A DNA stretch of 64,000 nucleotides from Phycisphaerales bacterium (GCA_029260495.1 JAJDDD010000017.1:1-64000), one strand, 5' to 3'. Positions 54,541 through 63,887 are shown, counted from the stretch's first letter. The notes: generated by a model not told the origin, from the letters alone. A program made the numbers and translations.

Positions 54541-55287
54541 ATGTTGACCGGTGCTTGTGAATGCCGCCCTGCCGGGGCAATCGCTGTCCTGACGGCTGCC
54601 TTCCTTTCCTCCGCAGCAATCGCTGGAACTTCAAACCTCACCTACGTCCTCTCAAACCATCCCGATGCCCAGGAAGATCCGCCCCCCTACGGCCTGCGCA
54701 GCGACAACATGTTCACCAGCGCCGGAGGCTCCGGTGGAGTCACCACCTTCAGCTTTGACACCATTCAGGGCGTCACACTCACCGTCGCTGAAACCATGAC
54801 GTCGCGCACCATCACCATTCAGGGCGTCATTGAAGGCGGCGAAAGAGATTCAGGATTCGGCGTCGGATTCTTCGATCTCAACTTCACATACAAGGAAAAC
54901 GTCAACGAGTCCGGCACTGGCTGGTTCGTCTCGCCAACCTCACTCGAAAACAAAGGCTCCATCACCGCTCTCGCGGGCAACACTGACATCGCCCAGGGCA
55001 CAGTCTTTGACTTCTTCGAAGACCCCACCGCAGAAAACCCCTTCGCATTCTTTCAGGATGATCACCGCCTGCTCCAATCCACCGGCGGCAAACAGGACTT
55101 CCCCGAAGCTGGCATGGGCTACTTCGTCGGCAGAGGCTGGACCGCACTCCAGGCCGACGGCAGAAACTCCGAAGGCACACAAGACTGGCTCTTCATCGGC
55201 CAGCTCATCCCCCTCCCCAACGCCGCCGGCCTCACCATGCTCGGCCTCTCCGCCGTCGCCATCCGACGCCGCCGCGCTATTCAGTAA
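54541..55287 (+). CDS. PEP-CTERM-like secreted protein
   Basis: This is a 248-residue protein with a signal peptide (to about AAIAG). The mature part is beta-rich (SNLTYVLSNHPDAQEDPPPYGLRS, GVTLTVAETMTSRTITIQGVIEGG) with several Gly/Asp turns. The C-terminus has the sorting tail LPNAAGLTMLGLSAVAIRRRRAIQ, in which PLPN replaces PEP and a hydrophobic stretch precedes the Arg cluster. Exosortase handling is likely but the enzyme is not in this window. It ends at a strong terminator shared with the convergent 55374-57281 gene. Confidence 0.78.
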   Translation: MLTGACECRPAGAIAVLTAAFLSSAAIAGTSNLTYVLSNHPDAQEDPPPYGLRSDNMFTSAGGSGGVTTFSFDTIQGVTLTVAETMTSRTITIQGVIEGGERDSGFGVGFFDLNFTYKENVNESGTGWFVSPTSLENKGSITALAGNTDIAQGTVFDFFEDPTAENPFAFFQDDHRLLQSTGGKQDFPEAGMGYFVGRGWTALQADGRNSEGTQDWLFIGQLIPLPNAAGLTMLGLSAVAIRRRRAIQ

Positions 55288-55315
55288 TCCACTGAACTTA
55301 AAAAACAATCAAAAC

Positions 55316-55344
55316 AAAAAGCCCGACACGCGCCGGGCTTTTTT
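55316..55344. terminator. Bidirectional rho-independent terminator
   Basis: AAAAAGCCCG, eight bases of loop, then CGGGCTTTTTT forms a stem with A and T runs on both sides, so it works in both directions between the convergent PEP-CTERM-like gene (ends 55287) and the gene ending at 55374. It is the clearest intrinsic terminator in the window. Confidence 0.9.
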
Positions 55345-55373
55345 GTTCGCTCTACACAACGGTTTGATTGTTC

Positions 55374-57281
55374 TCAGTTCGACGCCGGCGCGAGCACGTG
55401 CGTGACCATCTCATAGCCGCCGTCGTTCGATCGTATCACCGACACAACATCGCCCAGATACTTCAAAAACACTTCCGCAGGCGGCGCCTTCGCGAGCATT
55501 TTGCTCCACTCATCCTCCTCAGCGTCATCCTCAAACTGATCTTCAAACTGCTCGCGCATCTCCGGATCAAGTTGGTCAAGCCATTCCTGCATCTGCTGCC
55601 GCCGAATCTCCTTCGCGTTCTTGACGGTCCACAGCGCGTACTCAATCTGCGTTCGCATGTCGGCGTAGCTGTATCCGATCGCCTTATCATCAACCGCATG
55701 CTTGGCGATCTTGAATCGCGGCTCGCCATCAAGCCGTGGCGCATCGTCGGCTCCCGCCAATCGCATCGCATTTTCCACGTTTTCTATTTCGCCAATAAAG
55801 ACATTTCCAAAGCCAATGCCCAACGATATCGGAATAGCGCCCTGCGCCGACTCCCAAATCTCGTTCCCGTCAAAATCACGAGGCGCCAACCCGATAAACG
55901 GCGCAAGCTGCTGCAATGACATCCGCATCGCGTCGGCATCCTTCAGACGAATCGCAAAAAGCTGTTTCTGACTCGTCGCGCTAAACGGCCGCTCGTGCCA
56001 GCTCGCGATGTGAACGTCCGGCCCGATCGCATCAAACAACGCGCCCAGGGGACCGCCCAACATCCCCGCCATCATCCCCGCCTGCCCTTGCTGATCCTGC
56101 GGCAGCGCCGCGATGAAATCTTGCACCGTGGCCATAATTCCGGAAAAATCCACCTGCACCATCGTGTACGAGGAAGCATCGGCGCCAACAAAGGCCGGCG
56201 CGCGGAAGGCGACCGGATCAAGATCCGTCAGCCCCATGATTCCCTTCTTTTCCGCCAACCGACTGATCACCCGGTATTCATACATCGATTTCCCGGTGTC
56301 AAACCGCCCCGTCACGCTGAGTGACCGCAGCGCCATCACGCCCAACGCCTCGAACATCGCCTCCATGTCGGGCGCCTCGATGCCGACAGGCAGCATCTCC
56401 ATCGCTTCATCTATTAAGTCCTTCAAGGGCTCCGCCAAACCCACCGCATACATCTCCGCACCAATCTCATCCAGCTGCGCCCGCGCCGCTGCATAGTCCG
56501 CCTGCTCACTCGCCAGCGACTTCATCTTCTCCCCCGCCAGCGCGTCCAGCGCCCGATCCGCGCCGCGAAGTCCGCTGGAAAAAATCACCGTCGAGCCCGA
56601 CATCGCGTAATACACGCGCTGCGGATCAAAGGGCCCCGGCGGCGGAGGATCGCCAATCTCCCAGTCTTCGTCGTCCAGGAACTGCGCCTCTTCCTCATCC
56701 ATGTCCTCGCGCCACTCGCGCTGCCACTGCTCCATCTGATCGCGCCATTCCTTCGCCTGCTCCGCGAGTTCCTCATCCGTGGCAAACTCGATCGTGTACA
56801 CCTTCACGCCATCGCGCTTCTCATCAAAGAGCCCAAACTCTTCATCCTCAGCCCCCTGCTCCAGCGCCTCAACGATGATCTCATTAAACCGCTCCGCCCG
56901 GCCGCCAAAATCAGCTGCGAACACCCAGCGCCAGTCCGGCCCGCGCTCTGGATCAAGCTCCTCCACCCACAGCGCCGCTCCCGCCATCCCCTCAGGAAAA
57001 CCCAGATCATCCATGTCAGCGTCAACGCGCTCCAGCGCCTTCTCGATCTCTTCCAAGGGCTCCTTCTTCATCTCATCAATCCACGCCTTGATCGCAGGAT
57101 CCTTGAGCATCGCTGAAAGCGGTGTCTGATCAAACGATTTACGCATCGACGCAAAGTCATCCATACCAACCACAACCACCGCGTCCGGCGGCGCGATATC
57201 CGCAATAGTCAGCCCGCCAAACGAAACAGGCGCAGCCAGAGCCAGTGAAAATATCGAGGAGGCAGTCAAAGTCATACGCAT
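55374..57281 (-). CDS. Secreted protein of unknown function
   Basis: This is a 635-residue protein. The signal peptide is followed by IADIAPPDAVVVVGMDDFASMRKSFDQTPLSAMLKDPAIKAW, a beta/alpha opening seen in several large planctomycete secreted proteins (possibly a DUF3352-like family, which I cannot confirm). The rest alternates helical, acidic parts (EQWQREWREDMDEEEAQFLDDE) with hydrophobic strands (MAGAALWVEEL, VDFSGIMATVQDFIAAL). The C-terminus (SVIRSNDGGYEMVTHVLAP) is beta-like. No catalytic motif is seen. It shares its terminator region with the convergent PEP-CTERM-like gene. Confidence 0.75.
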   Translation of the reverse strand: MRMTLTASSIFSLALAAPVSFGGLTIADIAPPDAVVVVGMDDFASMRKSFDQTPLSAMLKDPAIKAWIDEMKKEPLEEIEKALERVDADMDDLGFPEGMAGAALWVEELDPERGPDWRWVFAADFGGRAERFNEIIVEALEQGAEDEEFGLFDEKRDGVKVYTIEFATDEELAEQAKEWRDQMEQWQREWREDMDEEEAQFLDDEDWEIGDPPPPGPFDPQRVYYAMSGSTVIFSSGLRGADRALDALAGEKMKSLASEQADYAAARAQLDEIGAEMYAVGLAEPLKDLIDEAMEMLPVGIEAPDMEAMFEALGVMALRSLSVTGRFDTGKSMYEYRVISRLAEKKGIMGLTDLDPVAFRAPAFVGADASSYTMVQVDFSGIMATVQDFIAALPQDQQGQAGMMAGMLGGPLGALFDAIGPDVHIASWHERPFSATSQKQLFAIRLKDADAMRMSLQQLAPFIGLAPRDFDGNEIWESAQGAIPISLGIGFGNVFIGEIENVENAMRLAGADDAPRLDGEPRFKIAKHAVDDKAIGYSYADMRTQIEYALWTVKNAKEIRRQQMQEWLDQLDPEMREQFEDQFEDDAEEDEWSKMLAKAPPAEVFLKYLGDVVSVIRSNDGGYEMVTHVLAPASN

Positions 57282-57409
57282 CGTGAGAATCCTTTGGTCT
57301 ATTCAATAAGAAACGAGACGTTCAATTTGGGACGGAACGGTTGTCGCAAGCACGGCGCCTATGACCTCGAGTCCACATGGTGTGCCATTTTTTCGTGTTC
57401 AAAACTGAT

Positions 57410-57661
57410 TCATTTACTCTTTTCGCCTCTGTGCCAACCGCATTCAGGACATCTATCTGTATTCAATCCACTCAGATCGTATTCACACGCGCCACATAAA
57501 TGAGATCCACCGTTTCCGCCGTAGCGCTTCAAGCCAGCGCCAAGCATCATTGCGAAAAGCACGGCGCCGGCGGTCGTAAACGCGAGTGAAGCAAGACATA
57601 TTCGCGCCGCCTCAATGCCAACCTCGTCATCAAGATACGTAACCAAAACGAGGATCATCAT
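57410..57661 (-). CDS. Small membrane protein with C-terminal zinc ribbon
   Basis: This is an 83-residue protein. One hydrophobic helix (ICLASLAFTTAGAVLFAMMLGAGL) is followed by a CxxC...CPECG zinc ribbon (CGACEYDLSGLNTDRCPECGWHRG). The tail closely resembles that of the 42830-43522 protein, so the two belong to one tail family; this one could be a shortened relative. No RBS is visible, and the flanking spacers (129 bases upstream on the right, 123 downstream on the left) show nothing. Function unknown. Confidence 0.55.
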   Translation of the reverse strand: MMILVLVTYLDDEVGIEAARICLASLAFTTAGAVLFAMMLGAGLKRYGGNGGSHLCGACEYDLSGLNTDRCPECGWHRGEKSK

Positions 57662-57784
57662 GGAGCCCTAGGCGGCGCTCAATGCTAGGCCAAGCGTTGA
57701 ATATAAAATGACTGGCCGGCGCACTGTCGTATTCTCTCGCGCTCCAAGTTGAAATAGTTCCTAAAAAATAAGCAACGTTCGCAA

Positions 57785-58780
57785 TCAGTTGTCCTCGCCC
57801 TCTGTCTCATCATCCAAAATCGTCGGCGGCGTAAACTCAATCCGAGGCGGCGCCTCGTTATAGCTGTACCCGCTGTTCGGGTTCTCCTTGTCATACGCAA
57901 ACGCCTCACGATTCCGAATAAAATCACGCACATACCGCGCCGGAATCGCAAAGTTCAAACCTTCCCCAAACGGAATCCCCATGTTCGTCACGCCGATCAC
58001 TTCGCCCTGCATATTAAAGAGCGGCCCGCCAGAGTTGCCGGGATTAATCTGCGTATCCGTCTGAATGTACGTCATCCCCTCAAAGTTCCGCTGTGTTGTG
58101 GAAACCACCCCCCGCGAAAGCGTCCGCTCAAGCCCCAAAGGCGCGCCAATCGCAAAAACCTCTTCGCCCGCCCCCAGCTTCTCGGCGCCCTGAATATAAA
58201 TCGCCGAAAACTTCTTCCCCTCCGGGTGTTCCATCTTGATGAGCGCAAGATCAAGATGATTGTTCACGGAGATAATCTCAATGTCATCAATAATCCGCCG
58301 GCGAAAATCCAGCTCCCCTTGCTCATACACCGTGCACTTGAGCTTCGTCTCGCCCTGCACAACATGCGCATTGGTGATCGCGTACCCATCAGGATGAATA
58401 ATGAACCCCGAGCCAAGCCCCGAAGGCGTCGAAACCTTGATGACCGACTCACCAAACTGTTTGGAAAGCTGTTCCGGCGACCGCTGCGGCAAATCCTTCG
58501 ACGTGCGAAAAAGCTGATCCGCAAGCTCATCCGAAACACCCTCGTCTCCCTGTGACTCCCCCCGCACAATCCCTTCAATCTGATCCCGAGGAACCTTCAG
58601 AACATCGTGCCCAAGGTCAAGCCACACCGCCTCCTTCGTCTCCTTCATGATCGGCGACGTGATCGTCCTCCCGTCGCGCAGCGTGATCGTGTCCGACGCG
58701 ATTCCCAAGGGCGCAAGCGCCGTCACTCCGGCTATGAAAACAAGCGGACAAATGATGGTTCGTGGACGAATACTCGACAT
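57785..58780 (-). CDS. Deg/HtrA-type trypsin-like serine protease without PDZ domain
   Basis: This is a 331-residue secreted or anchored protease. The signal/anchor segment is PLVFIAGVTALAPLGIAS. A protease domain (about 105-290) has the complete triad H139 (TNAHVV), D177 (NNHLDLALIKM) and S250 (GNSGGPLF). Unlike DegP or HtrA it lacks a PDZ domain. Between the signal peptide and the protease is a short beta part (TITLRDGRTITSPIM). The start ATG 58780 has GGAGG about nine bases upstream. It should degrade damaged or specific envelope proteins. Confidence 0.92.
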   Translation of the reverse strand: MSSIRPRTIICPLVFIAGVTALAPLGIASDTITLRDGRTITSPIMKETKEAVWLDLGHDVLKVPRDQIEGIVRGESQGDEGVSDELADQLFRTSKDLPQRSPEQLSKQFGESVIKVSTPSGLGSGFIIHPDGYAITNAHVVQGETKLKCTVYEQGELDFRRRIIDDIEIISVNNHLDLALIKMEHPEGKKFSAIYIQGAEKLGAGEEVFAIGAPLGLERTLSRGVVSTTQRNFEGMTYIQTDTQINPGNSGGPLFNMQGEVIGVTNMGIPFGEGLNFAIPARYVRDFIRNREAFAYDKENPNSGYSYNEAPPRIEFTPPTILDDETEGEDN

Positions 58781-58946
58781 AACCTGCAGCCTCCAGCGAT
58801 TCCGGCGGTTCAACGCGACGCACCACGATACAGTACCGCCAAAGAGGCCCAATAGTTCCATTCACCGCAATTCCATCGCTCCAGCAGCCCCTTCCAGTCA
58901 ACCCGACATCGAACGCGACCCCAAATCCCCGGAGAGGCCCAAGGCA

Positions 58947-61331
58947 ATGTCCACTTCCATACATCAAACAACGAACACAACCTCGCGCGCCGCACACATC
59001 AGTCTTCCCGCCCGGAGCGCTCTCGCCGTCGCAGCCTGCGGCGCCTTCGCGATCGTCGCCTCCGCCCAGCCCGCCGCCAGCCTCGCCCGCCACTTCGGAT
59101 TCGACCCCCCGCGCATGATCGTCGTCGACGACAACGCCGGCCCATTCATCACCGCAGACTTCAACGCCGACGGCCTCACCGACATCGCAATCATCAACAA
59201 CCGCAAAAGCCGCGTCGAGCTCCACCTCCAGCGCTCACGCGAACGCACCGAAGTCGAGATCGAACGCACCTACAAAATCAACGAGCTCCCACCCTCACCC
59301 TGGTACGACAAGATCGAAATCTCCGTCGCCCACCGCGTCCTCGCGATCGCCGCCCACGATGTCGACGAAGACGGCGCCCCCGACCTCATCTACGCCGGCG
59401 ATCCCGGTGAACTCGTCATCATGAAGCAGGTCTCCACCGACACATTCGAGATCATGTCCCGCCGTCGCGCCCGCGGGCTCGGCGCCACACGCTCCGCCTT
59501 CTCCATCGCCAACGTCAAAGGCGACTCTCGACCCGAACTCCTCACAGTCGTCGGCGGGCGCATTCACATCTTCGATCTCTCCCGCGCCGGCGCCATCGGC
59601 GAACCAACACAACTCGGCTCCGGTGAATCAAACGAGCAAATCGTCGCCTTCTTCACCGACGACTTCGACGGCGACGGCCGCACCGACATTCTCGGCGCCA
59701 TCCCCGACAACGACGCCCCACTCCGACTCTGGCTCCAAATCGAGTCATCAAATGTCGCCGGGGGCGTCATCGGCCCGGAGCTCCGCTTCGAATCACCCGC
59801 ACTCCGCGAAGTCGAACCCATCCACTTCCAGGATCGCCTCGCCGCATCCGTCGCCGTCATCGAACGCGCCACCAAACGCATCGTGTTCTACGACTTCAAG
59901 TTCGAAGACCAACCCCGCGCCGCAGTCACCGGCGAACGCGAAGCACAAGCCAAAGTCTATTCCCTCACCGGCGGCGCCGGCGCCACCGTCATCGCTGACA
60001 TCAACGCCGACAGCATGCCCGACATCCTCGCCGCAGACCAGGCGGGAAACCGCGTCGAACTCCGACTCCAATCAAGCGCCGTCGGGCTCGGCCACTCCCA
60101 ACTCTTCTCCGCACTCTCATCACCCAAAGCCCTCGCCGCCGGCCAGTGGGACTCCGATCCCGAGCTTGAAGTCTTCGTCCTCTCAGAAGAAGAAAAAACC
60201 GTCGGCGTCAGCCAGTTCGATCCCCAATCCAACCGACTCGACTTCCCCCAACCCGTGCAGATCGCCACCGGCGGCGCCGAACCCGTCGCACTCGCCCACG
60301 CTTCACTCGAAGACGGCCCCGCGCTCGCCATCGTTGTCAAAAAACGCCGCGATCTCATCCTCGAACTCCACCGCCCAGGCAACTCCCCTCCCGACATCAT
60401 CGAACTCGAAGATGTCAAACGCGCCCCCGAATCAATCCTCCCCACCGACATCGACGGTGACGGCGCCGTAGACCTCCTCCTCTTCACCGCCGGCGAGCCC
60501 ATGGTCGTCATCCTCCGCTCTTCCGACGACGACGCCGAAGTCCTCACCGATGAAACCATGCCCCAGTTCGGCCTCGTCCAGGCGGCCAGCGCCTCAAACA
60601 CCGCCCTCCTCGATATCGACGGCGACAACCGCCCCGAACTCCTCCTCGCTGACAAAAACTTCGTCCGCGCCACCGCCTTCGATCGCGAGCGCGGCTGGCG
60701 CGTCATCGAACAAGTCACCGTCCAGGACGCCTCCACCAGCTTCGCCGCCATGACCGTCCGCCCCGCGACCAACGCCAACCCCGCCGTCGTCTACGCCGCC
60801 GACAGCGCCAACAAACGCATCGTCGTCATGACTCCCGAGTTCGGCGCCTGGAGCGTCAAAGAAAGACTCACCCTCCCCGGCTACAACATCAAAGGCCTCC
60901 GCGCCGGAGCCTTCGCCGGCGATCGCGTCCCGGGCCTCCTCGCGCTCGGCGACGGAAGTTTCGGCGTCATCCGCCTCCAGGGCCAGCGCGCCCACCTCGC
61001 ACCCTTCGCCGCACACCGAACCAACCAGGAGTCACGCTTCGAGCACGAACTCACATCCGGCGACCTCAACGGCGACGGCCACACCGATGTCGTCGCGCTT
61101 GACGCCTCCGAACAAATGGCCGAAATCTTCACCTTCTCAGACCGCCGCCGCTTCTACGAAGGACCAGAGTTCAAAGTCTTCGAAACCCGCCTCTTCATGC
61201 GCGGCGACTCACGCGAATACGAACCCTCCGACGCACGCATCACAGACGTCACCGGCGACGGCGCCAGCGATCTCGTCCTCATGGCACACGACCGCGTCAT
61301 CATCTACCCCCAAATGACAACACCCCGCTAA
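58947..61331 (+). CDS. Secreted FG-GAP/VCBS repeat protein
   Basis: This is a 794-residue protein with a signal peptide (SALAVAACGAFAIVASAQP). FG-GAP/VCBS repeats with DxNxDG or DxDGDG loops run through nearly the whole mature part (DFNADGLTDIAI, DVDEDGAPDLIY, DDFDGDGRTDIL, DINADSMPDILA, DIDGDGAVDLLL, DIDGDNRPELLL, DLNGDGHTDVVA, DVTGDGASDLVL), so a seven-bladed propeller or two smaller ones are expected. There is no dockerin tail. ATG 58947 has GGAGAGG 9 bases upstream and is preferred over a long frame from 58647, which would overlap the divergent protease start. Role unknown. Confidence 0.9.
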   Translation: MSTSIHQTTNTTSRAAHISLPARSALAVAACGAFAIVASAQPAASLARHFGFDPPRMIVVDDNAGPFITADFNADGLTDIAIINNRKSRVELHLQRSRERTEVEIERTYKINELPPSPWYDKIEISVAHRVLAIAAHDVDEDGAPDLIYAGDPGELVIMKQVSTDTFEIMSRRRARGLGATRSAFSIANVKGDSRPELLTVVGGRIHIFDLSRAGAIGEPTQLGSGESNEQIVAFFTDDFDGDGRTDILGAIPDNDAPLRLWLQIESSNVAGGVIGPELRFESPALREVEPIHFQDRLAASVAVIERATKRIVFYDFKFEDQPRAAVTGEREAQAKVYSLTGGAGATVIADINADSMPDILAADQAGNRVELRLQSSAVGLGHSQLFSALSSPKALAAGQWDSDPELEVFVLSEEEKTVGVSQFDPQSNRLDFPQPVQIATGGAEPVALAHASLEDGPALAIVVKKRRDLILELHRPGNSPPDIIELEDVKRAPESILPTDIDGDGAVDLLLFTAGEPMVVILRSSDDDAEVLTDETMPQFGLVQAASASNTALLDIDGDNRPELLLADKNFVRATAFDRERGWRVIEQVTVQDASTSFAAMTVRPATNANPAVVYAADSANKRIVVMTPEFGAWSVKERLTLPGYNIKGLRAGAFAGDRVPGLLALGDGSFGVIRLQGQRAHLAPFAAHRTNQESRFEHELTSGDLNGDGHTDVVALDASEQMAEIFTFSDRRRFYEGPEFKVFETRLFMRGDSREYEPSDARITDVTGDGASDLVLMAHDRVIIYPQMTTPR

Positions 61332-61376
61332 ATTTCACGGTTGGACGCCGCCAGGGCTTTTTTTGGCAGATATAGA

Positions 61377-61405
61377 TTGACCCATTGGACTTAGTTTGAT
61401 AAACT
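61377..61405 (+). promoter_or_regulatory. Promoter of the vapBC operon (leaderless)
   Basis: TTGACC at 61377-61382 and TAAACT at 61400-61405, separated by 17 bases, form a good sigma-70-type promoter. Transcription should start about 61412, which is the first base of the antitoxin ATG, so the mRNA would have no leader; no Shine-Dalgarno site is present. Confidence 0.65.
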
Positions 61406-61406
61406 A
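61392..61406. promoter_or_regulatory. Probable operator (palindrome over the -10 element)
   Basis: TAGTTT-GAT-AAACTA is a perfect 6-bp inverted repeat overlapping the -10 box. This is where an antitoxin usually binds to repress its own operon. Confidence 0.6.
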
Positions 61407-61411
61407 GATGT

Positions 61412-61654
61412 ATGGAAATAATCAACACACACCAAGCCAAAACCCATCTCTCGAAACTGCTCGAACGAGCAGCCCGCGGTGAGGAGTTCATCATCGCCAA
61501 AGCAGGCAAGCCGATCGCCCGGCTAATCGGTTTCCGCGAAGACGATCGCACGCGCACCGGCGGCCAGTGGAAGGGCCTCGTCCGTATTGGAGATGATTTC
61601 GACGCGCCGCTGCCTGATGAGATTGATCAGGCCTTCCGGGCTCCGTCGCAATGA
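61412..61654 (+). CDS. Type II antitoxin, Phd/YefM family
   Basis: This is an 80-residue antitoxin. The N-terminal IINTHQAKTHLSKLLERAARGEEFIIAKAGKPIARL matches the Phd/YefM DNA-binding domain (about 1-40); the C-terminal part (about 45-80) should wrap the toxin. It would neutralise the following PIN toxin and repress the operon through the palindrome at 61392-61406. Its stop overlaps the toxin start as ATGA at 61651-61654. Confidence 0.92.
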   Translation: MEIINTHQAKTHLSKLLERAARGEEFIIAKAGKPIARLIGFREDDRTRTGGQWKGLVRIGDDFDAPLPDEIDQAFRAPSQ

Positions 61655-62031
61655 ATGGCTATCTGCTCGATACGCACGTCTTGCTCTGGTGGCTTTCAGA
61701 ACCGTCCCAACTCTCAGCTCAAGCGAAGGACGCAATCGCCGAGGGCGCGCATGCGGTCTACATGAGCACGGCCGCAGCGTGGGAGATGGCGATCAAGAAG
61801 GCGCTCGGTCGCCTTGAGTTCCCAGGCAATCTCGAAGAGGTGCTGCGCAAGGACCACATCGAGGCGCTGCCGATCACGCTCCCGCACGCGCTCGCCGTCG
61901 CCGATCTGCCAGTGCATCATCAGGATCCGTTCGATCGGATGCAGATCGCTCAGGCCCGGATCGAGAACCTGACTCTCATTACACGCGACGCCAGGATCGC
62001 CGAGTACGACGTAAAGGTGCTGAGGACATGA
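61651..62031 (+). CDS. vapC: Type II toxin, PIN-domain (VapC) ribonuclease
   Basis: This 126-residue PIN-domain protein is expected to cut specific RNAs, often tRNA or 23S rRNA, when freed from the antitoxin. Acidic residues of the metal site are D7 (LLDTHVLLWW), E45 (AAAWEMAIKK), D95 (HHQDPFDRMQIAQA) and D113 (LITRDARI). The start ATG overlaps the antitoxin stop; the stop overlaps the next gene's ATG as ATGA. This is the only part of the window that looks mobile-type, though its base composition is not strikingly different. Confidence 0.93.
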   Translation: MNGYLLDTHVLLWWLSEPSQLSAQAKDAIAEGAHAVYMSTAAAWEMAIKKALGRLEFPGNLEEVLRKDHIEALPITLPHALAVADLPVHHQDPFDRMQIAQARIENLTLITRDARIAEYDVKVLRT

Positions 62032-63881
62032 AAAAGCAGAATCACAATATCTTCCGGTTTGTAAAAATCACTCAACTACTTTCACCACGGCGCACCGCGG
62101 CGCTCGTCGCGATGTTCACAGTTCTCGTGTCAGCCATATCTTCGCCCGCGCACGGCGCTCCGGACGACGCCCCTCCCGCCCCTCCCGCCCCCCCCGCTCC
62201 CCAATCCCAACTCCACGCTGGGGAAGCGATCTTTCAAATCACAAACCACATCAAAGTCCCCGCCGCCCCGCACGGCGTCGCCTTCTCTTCCGACGGCGCC
62301 ACCGCATACGTCGCTGGGTCCGGCGCCAACAAAATCGCTGTCATTGACCTCCGTGCCCACAAAATCATCCGCGAACTCGACGCCGGTGAAGTTCCCCTTG
62401 ATGTCATCCTCGCAGCAGACCAGCGCAGCCTCATCGCCACCCAGTTTCGCAAAGGCGAACTTCTCCGCATCCCCCTCGACCCGGGCGCCAAACCAACACC
62501 GCTCTCTATAGAAACAATCAAAGAGGGCGCCTCCCTCTTCTCGCCCGAAGTGCAGGGAAAACGCTACCTCGTCTGCGAATACGAAGACACCATCGTTGAG
62601 TTGCACGCGCCCATCGCATCACATGCGCACAACAGCGCCCCCCGGTCCTGGAAGACGCCCGACGCGCCATATCCCGCCGATCTCACCGCCGACGGCGTCC
62701 TCCTCTTCGTCCCCTGTCGCGGCGCCAACTCAGTGCAGGTCATCGACACGCTCAACAACACCATCGCCGCCGAAGTCCCCGTTGGCGAGCACCCCGAAGG
62801 CGGCGCCGTCACACACGACAACACCTCCTACATCGTCGCCTCCGGCGCCGCCAACGAAATCAACTACATCAACACCGCATCCTTCGAAGTCATAAACACC
62901 ATCACCGAAGGTGTCGGCGAGCGACCCTTCTCTGTCACACTCACGACCGACGGCGCCTTCGGCGTCATCAACAACTCCGGCGCCAACACCATCTCCATCC
63001 TCGACGTGAAAGCCAAAAAAATCGTCGGCGATCTCACCGTCGGAGCCCAGCCCATCGTCGTCCGCGCCCATCCCGATGGACATCGCCTCTACATCTCCTG
63101 CGAAGGCGACGACACCTTCCATGAGCTGCGCTACACGCCAGCCCCGACACCGCCCGTCGATCCCAACGTCAAAACAGAAGTCGTCGTGCTCGGCATGATC
63201 CACTCCGGACACCTCACCAGCGAGAAATACAGCGTCGCAGCCATCCAAAACATCGTCCGTCTCATCGACCCCGACGCCATCCTCACAGAGATCCCCCCCA
63301 ACCGTCTCGAACGCGCCATGCACCAGCTCAAAGAGCTCGGCGCCGTCACCGAACCACGCGTCAGCCGGTTTCCCGAATACATCGACGCCATCTTCCCCAT
63401 GCTCAGCGACAAAACGTTCCGCATCATCCCCTGCGCCGGCTGGACCGCTGAGATGAACAACTACCGCAACGCCCAGCTCAAACGCCTCGCAGAAGATGAT
63501 GCCTCCCGCAAAGAGTGGGCGGAATACGAGCAAGCCGTCGAGGCGATGGATCGTCAACTCAAAGAACTTGGCCCCGAAGACGACCCGCGCACCATCCACA
63601 CCGATGAATACGACCAGATCATCAAGGAAGGGCTCGAACCCTACAACCGCCACTTCAACGACATCCTCGCCGACGGCGGGTGGGACAACATCAACGCCAA
63701 GCACTTCGCCCTCATCGAATCCTACTTAAACCAGGCCCGCGGCAAAGGCGAGCGCATCCTCATCACCTTCGGCGCCGCCCACAAATACTGGTTCCTCGAA
63801 CAGCTCCGCGCCCGCTACGACGTCACACTCCTCGAAGTCGCCCCCTTCCTCGACGCCCTCACGCCCCAGCGCATCGACTGA
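62028..63881 (+). CDS. Secreted beta-propeller with C-terminal TraB/GumN-like domain
   Basis: This is a 617-residue protein. After a signal peptide (to about AHGAP) and a short Pro/Ala linker comes a YVTN-type beta-propeller (about 60-375) with repeated blades (VPAAPHGVAFSSDGATAYVAGSGANKIAVID, DTLNNTIAAEVPVGEHPEGG, DVKAKKIVGDLTVGAQPIVVRAHPDGHRLY). A second domain (about 380-617) starts VVVLGMIHSGHL and has IVRLIDPDAILTEIPPNR, a helical part and GERILITFGAAHKYWFLEQL, which resembles the TraB/GumN group of putative metal-dependent hydrolases (a conserved Gly-His near each end). It overlaps vapC by ATGA. The combination is unusual. Confidence 0.78.
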   Translation: MKKQNHNIFRFVKITQLLSPRRTAALVAMFTVLVSAISSPAHGAPDDAPPAPPAPPAPQSQLHAGEAIFQITNHIKVPAAPHGVAFSSDGATAYVAGSGANKIAVIDLRAHKIIRELDAGEVPLDVILAADQRSLIATQFRKGELLRIPLDPGAKPTPLSIETIKEGASLFSPEVQGKRYLVCEYEDTIVELHAPIASHAHNSAPRSWKTPDAPYPADLTADGVLLFVPCRGANSVQVIDTLNNTIAAEVPVGEHPEGGAVTHDNTSYIVASGAANEINYINTASFEVINTITEGVGERPFSVTLTTDGAFGVINNSGANTISILDVKAKKIVGDLTVGAQPIVVRAHPDGHRLYISCEGDDTFHELRYTPAPTPPVDPNVKTEVVVLGMIHSGHLTSEKYSVAAIQNIVRLIDPDAILTEIPPNRLERAMHQLKELGAVTEPRVSRFPEYIDAIFPMLSDKTFRIIPCAGWTAEMNNYRNAQLKRLAEDDASRKEWAEYEQAVEAMDRQLKELGPEDDPRTIHTDEYDQIIKEGLEPYNRHFNDILADGGWDNINAKHFALIESYLNQARGKGERILITFGAAHKYWFLEQLRARYDVTLLEVAPFLDALTPQRID

Positions 63882-63887
63882 CTCGCG

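Noticed and set aside
61357-61364. T-run after the FG-GAP gene as an intrinsic terminator
   Set aside because: Only a very short stem (3 bp) precedes the T-run; not convincing.
62730-63704. Long minus-strand frame (324 codons)
   Set aside because: Antisense to the propeller/TraB fusion; the composition (Val/Gly/Asp repeats) is a shadow of its codon bias.
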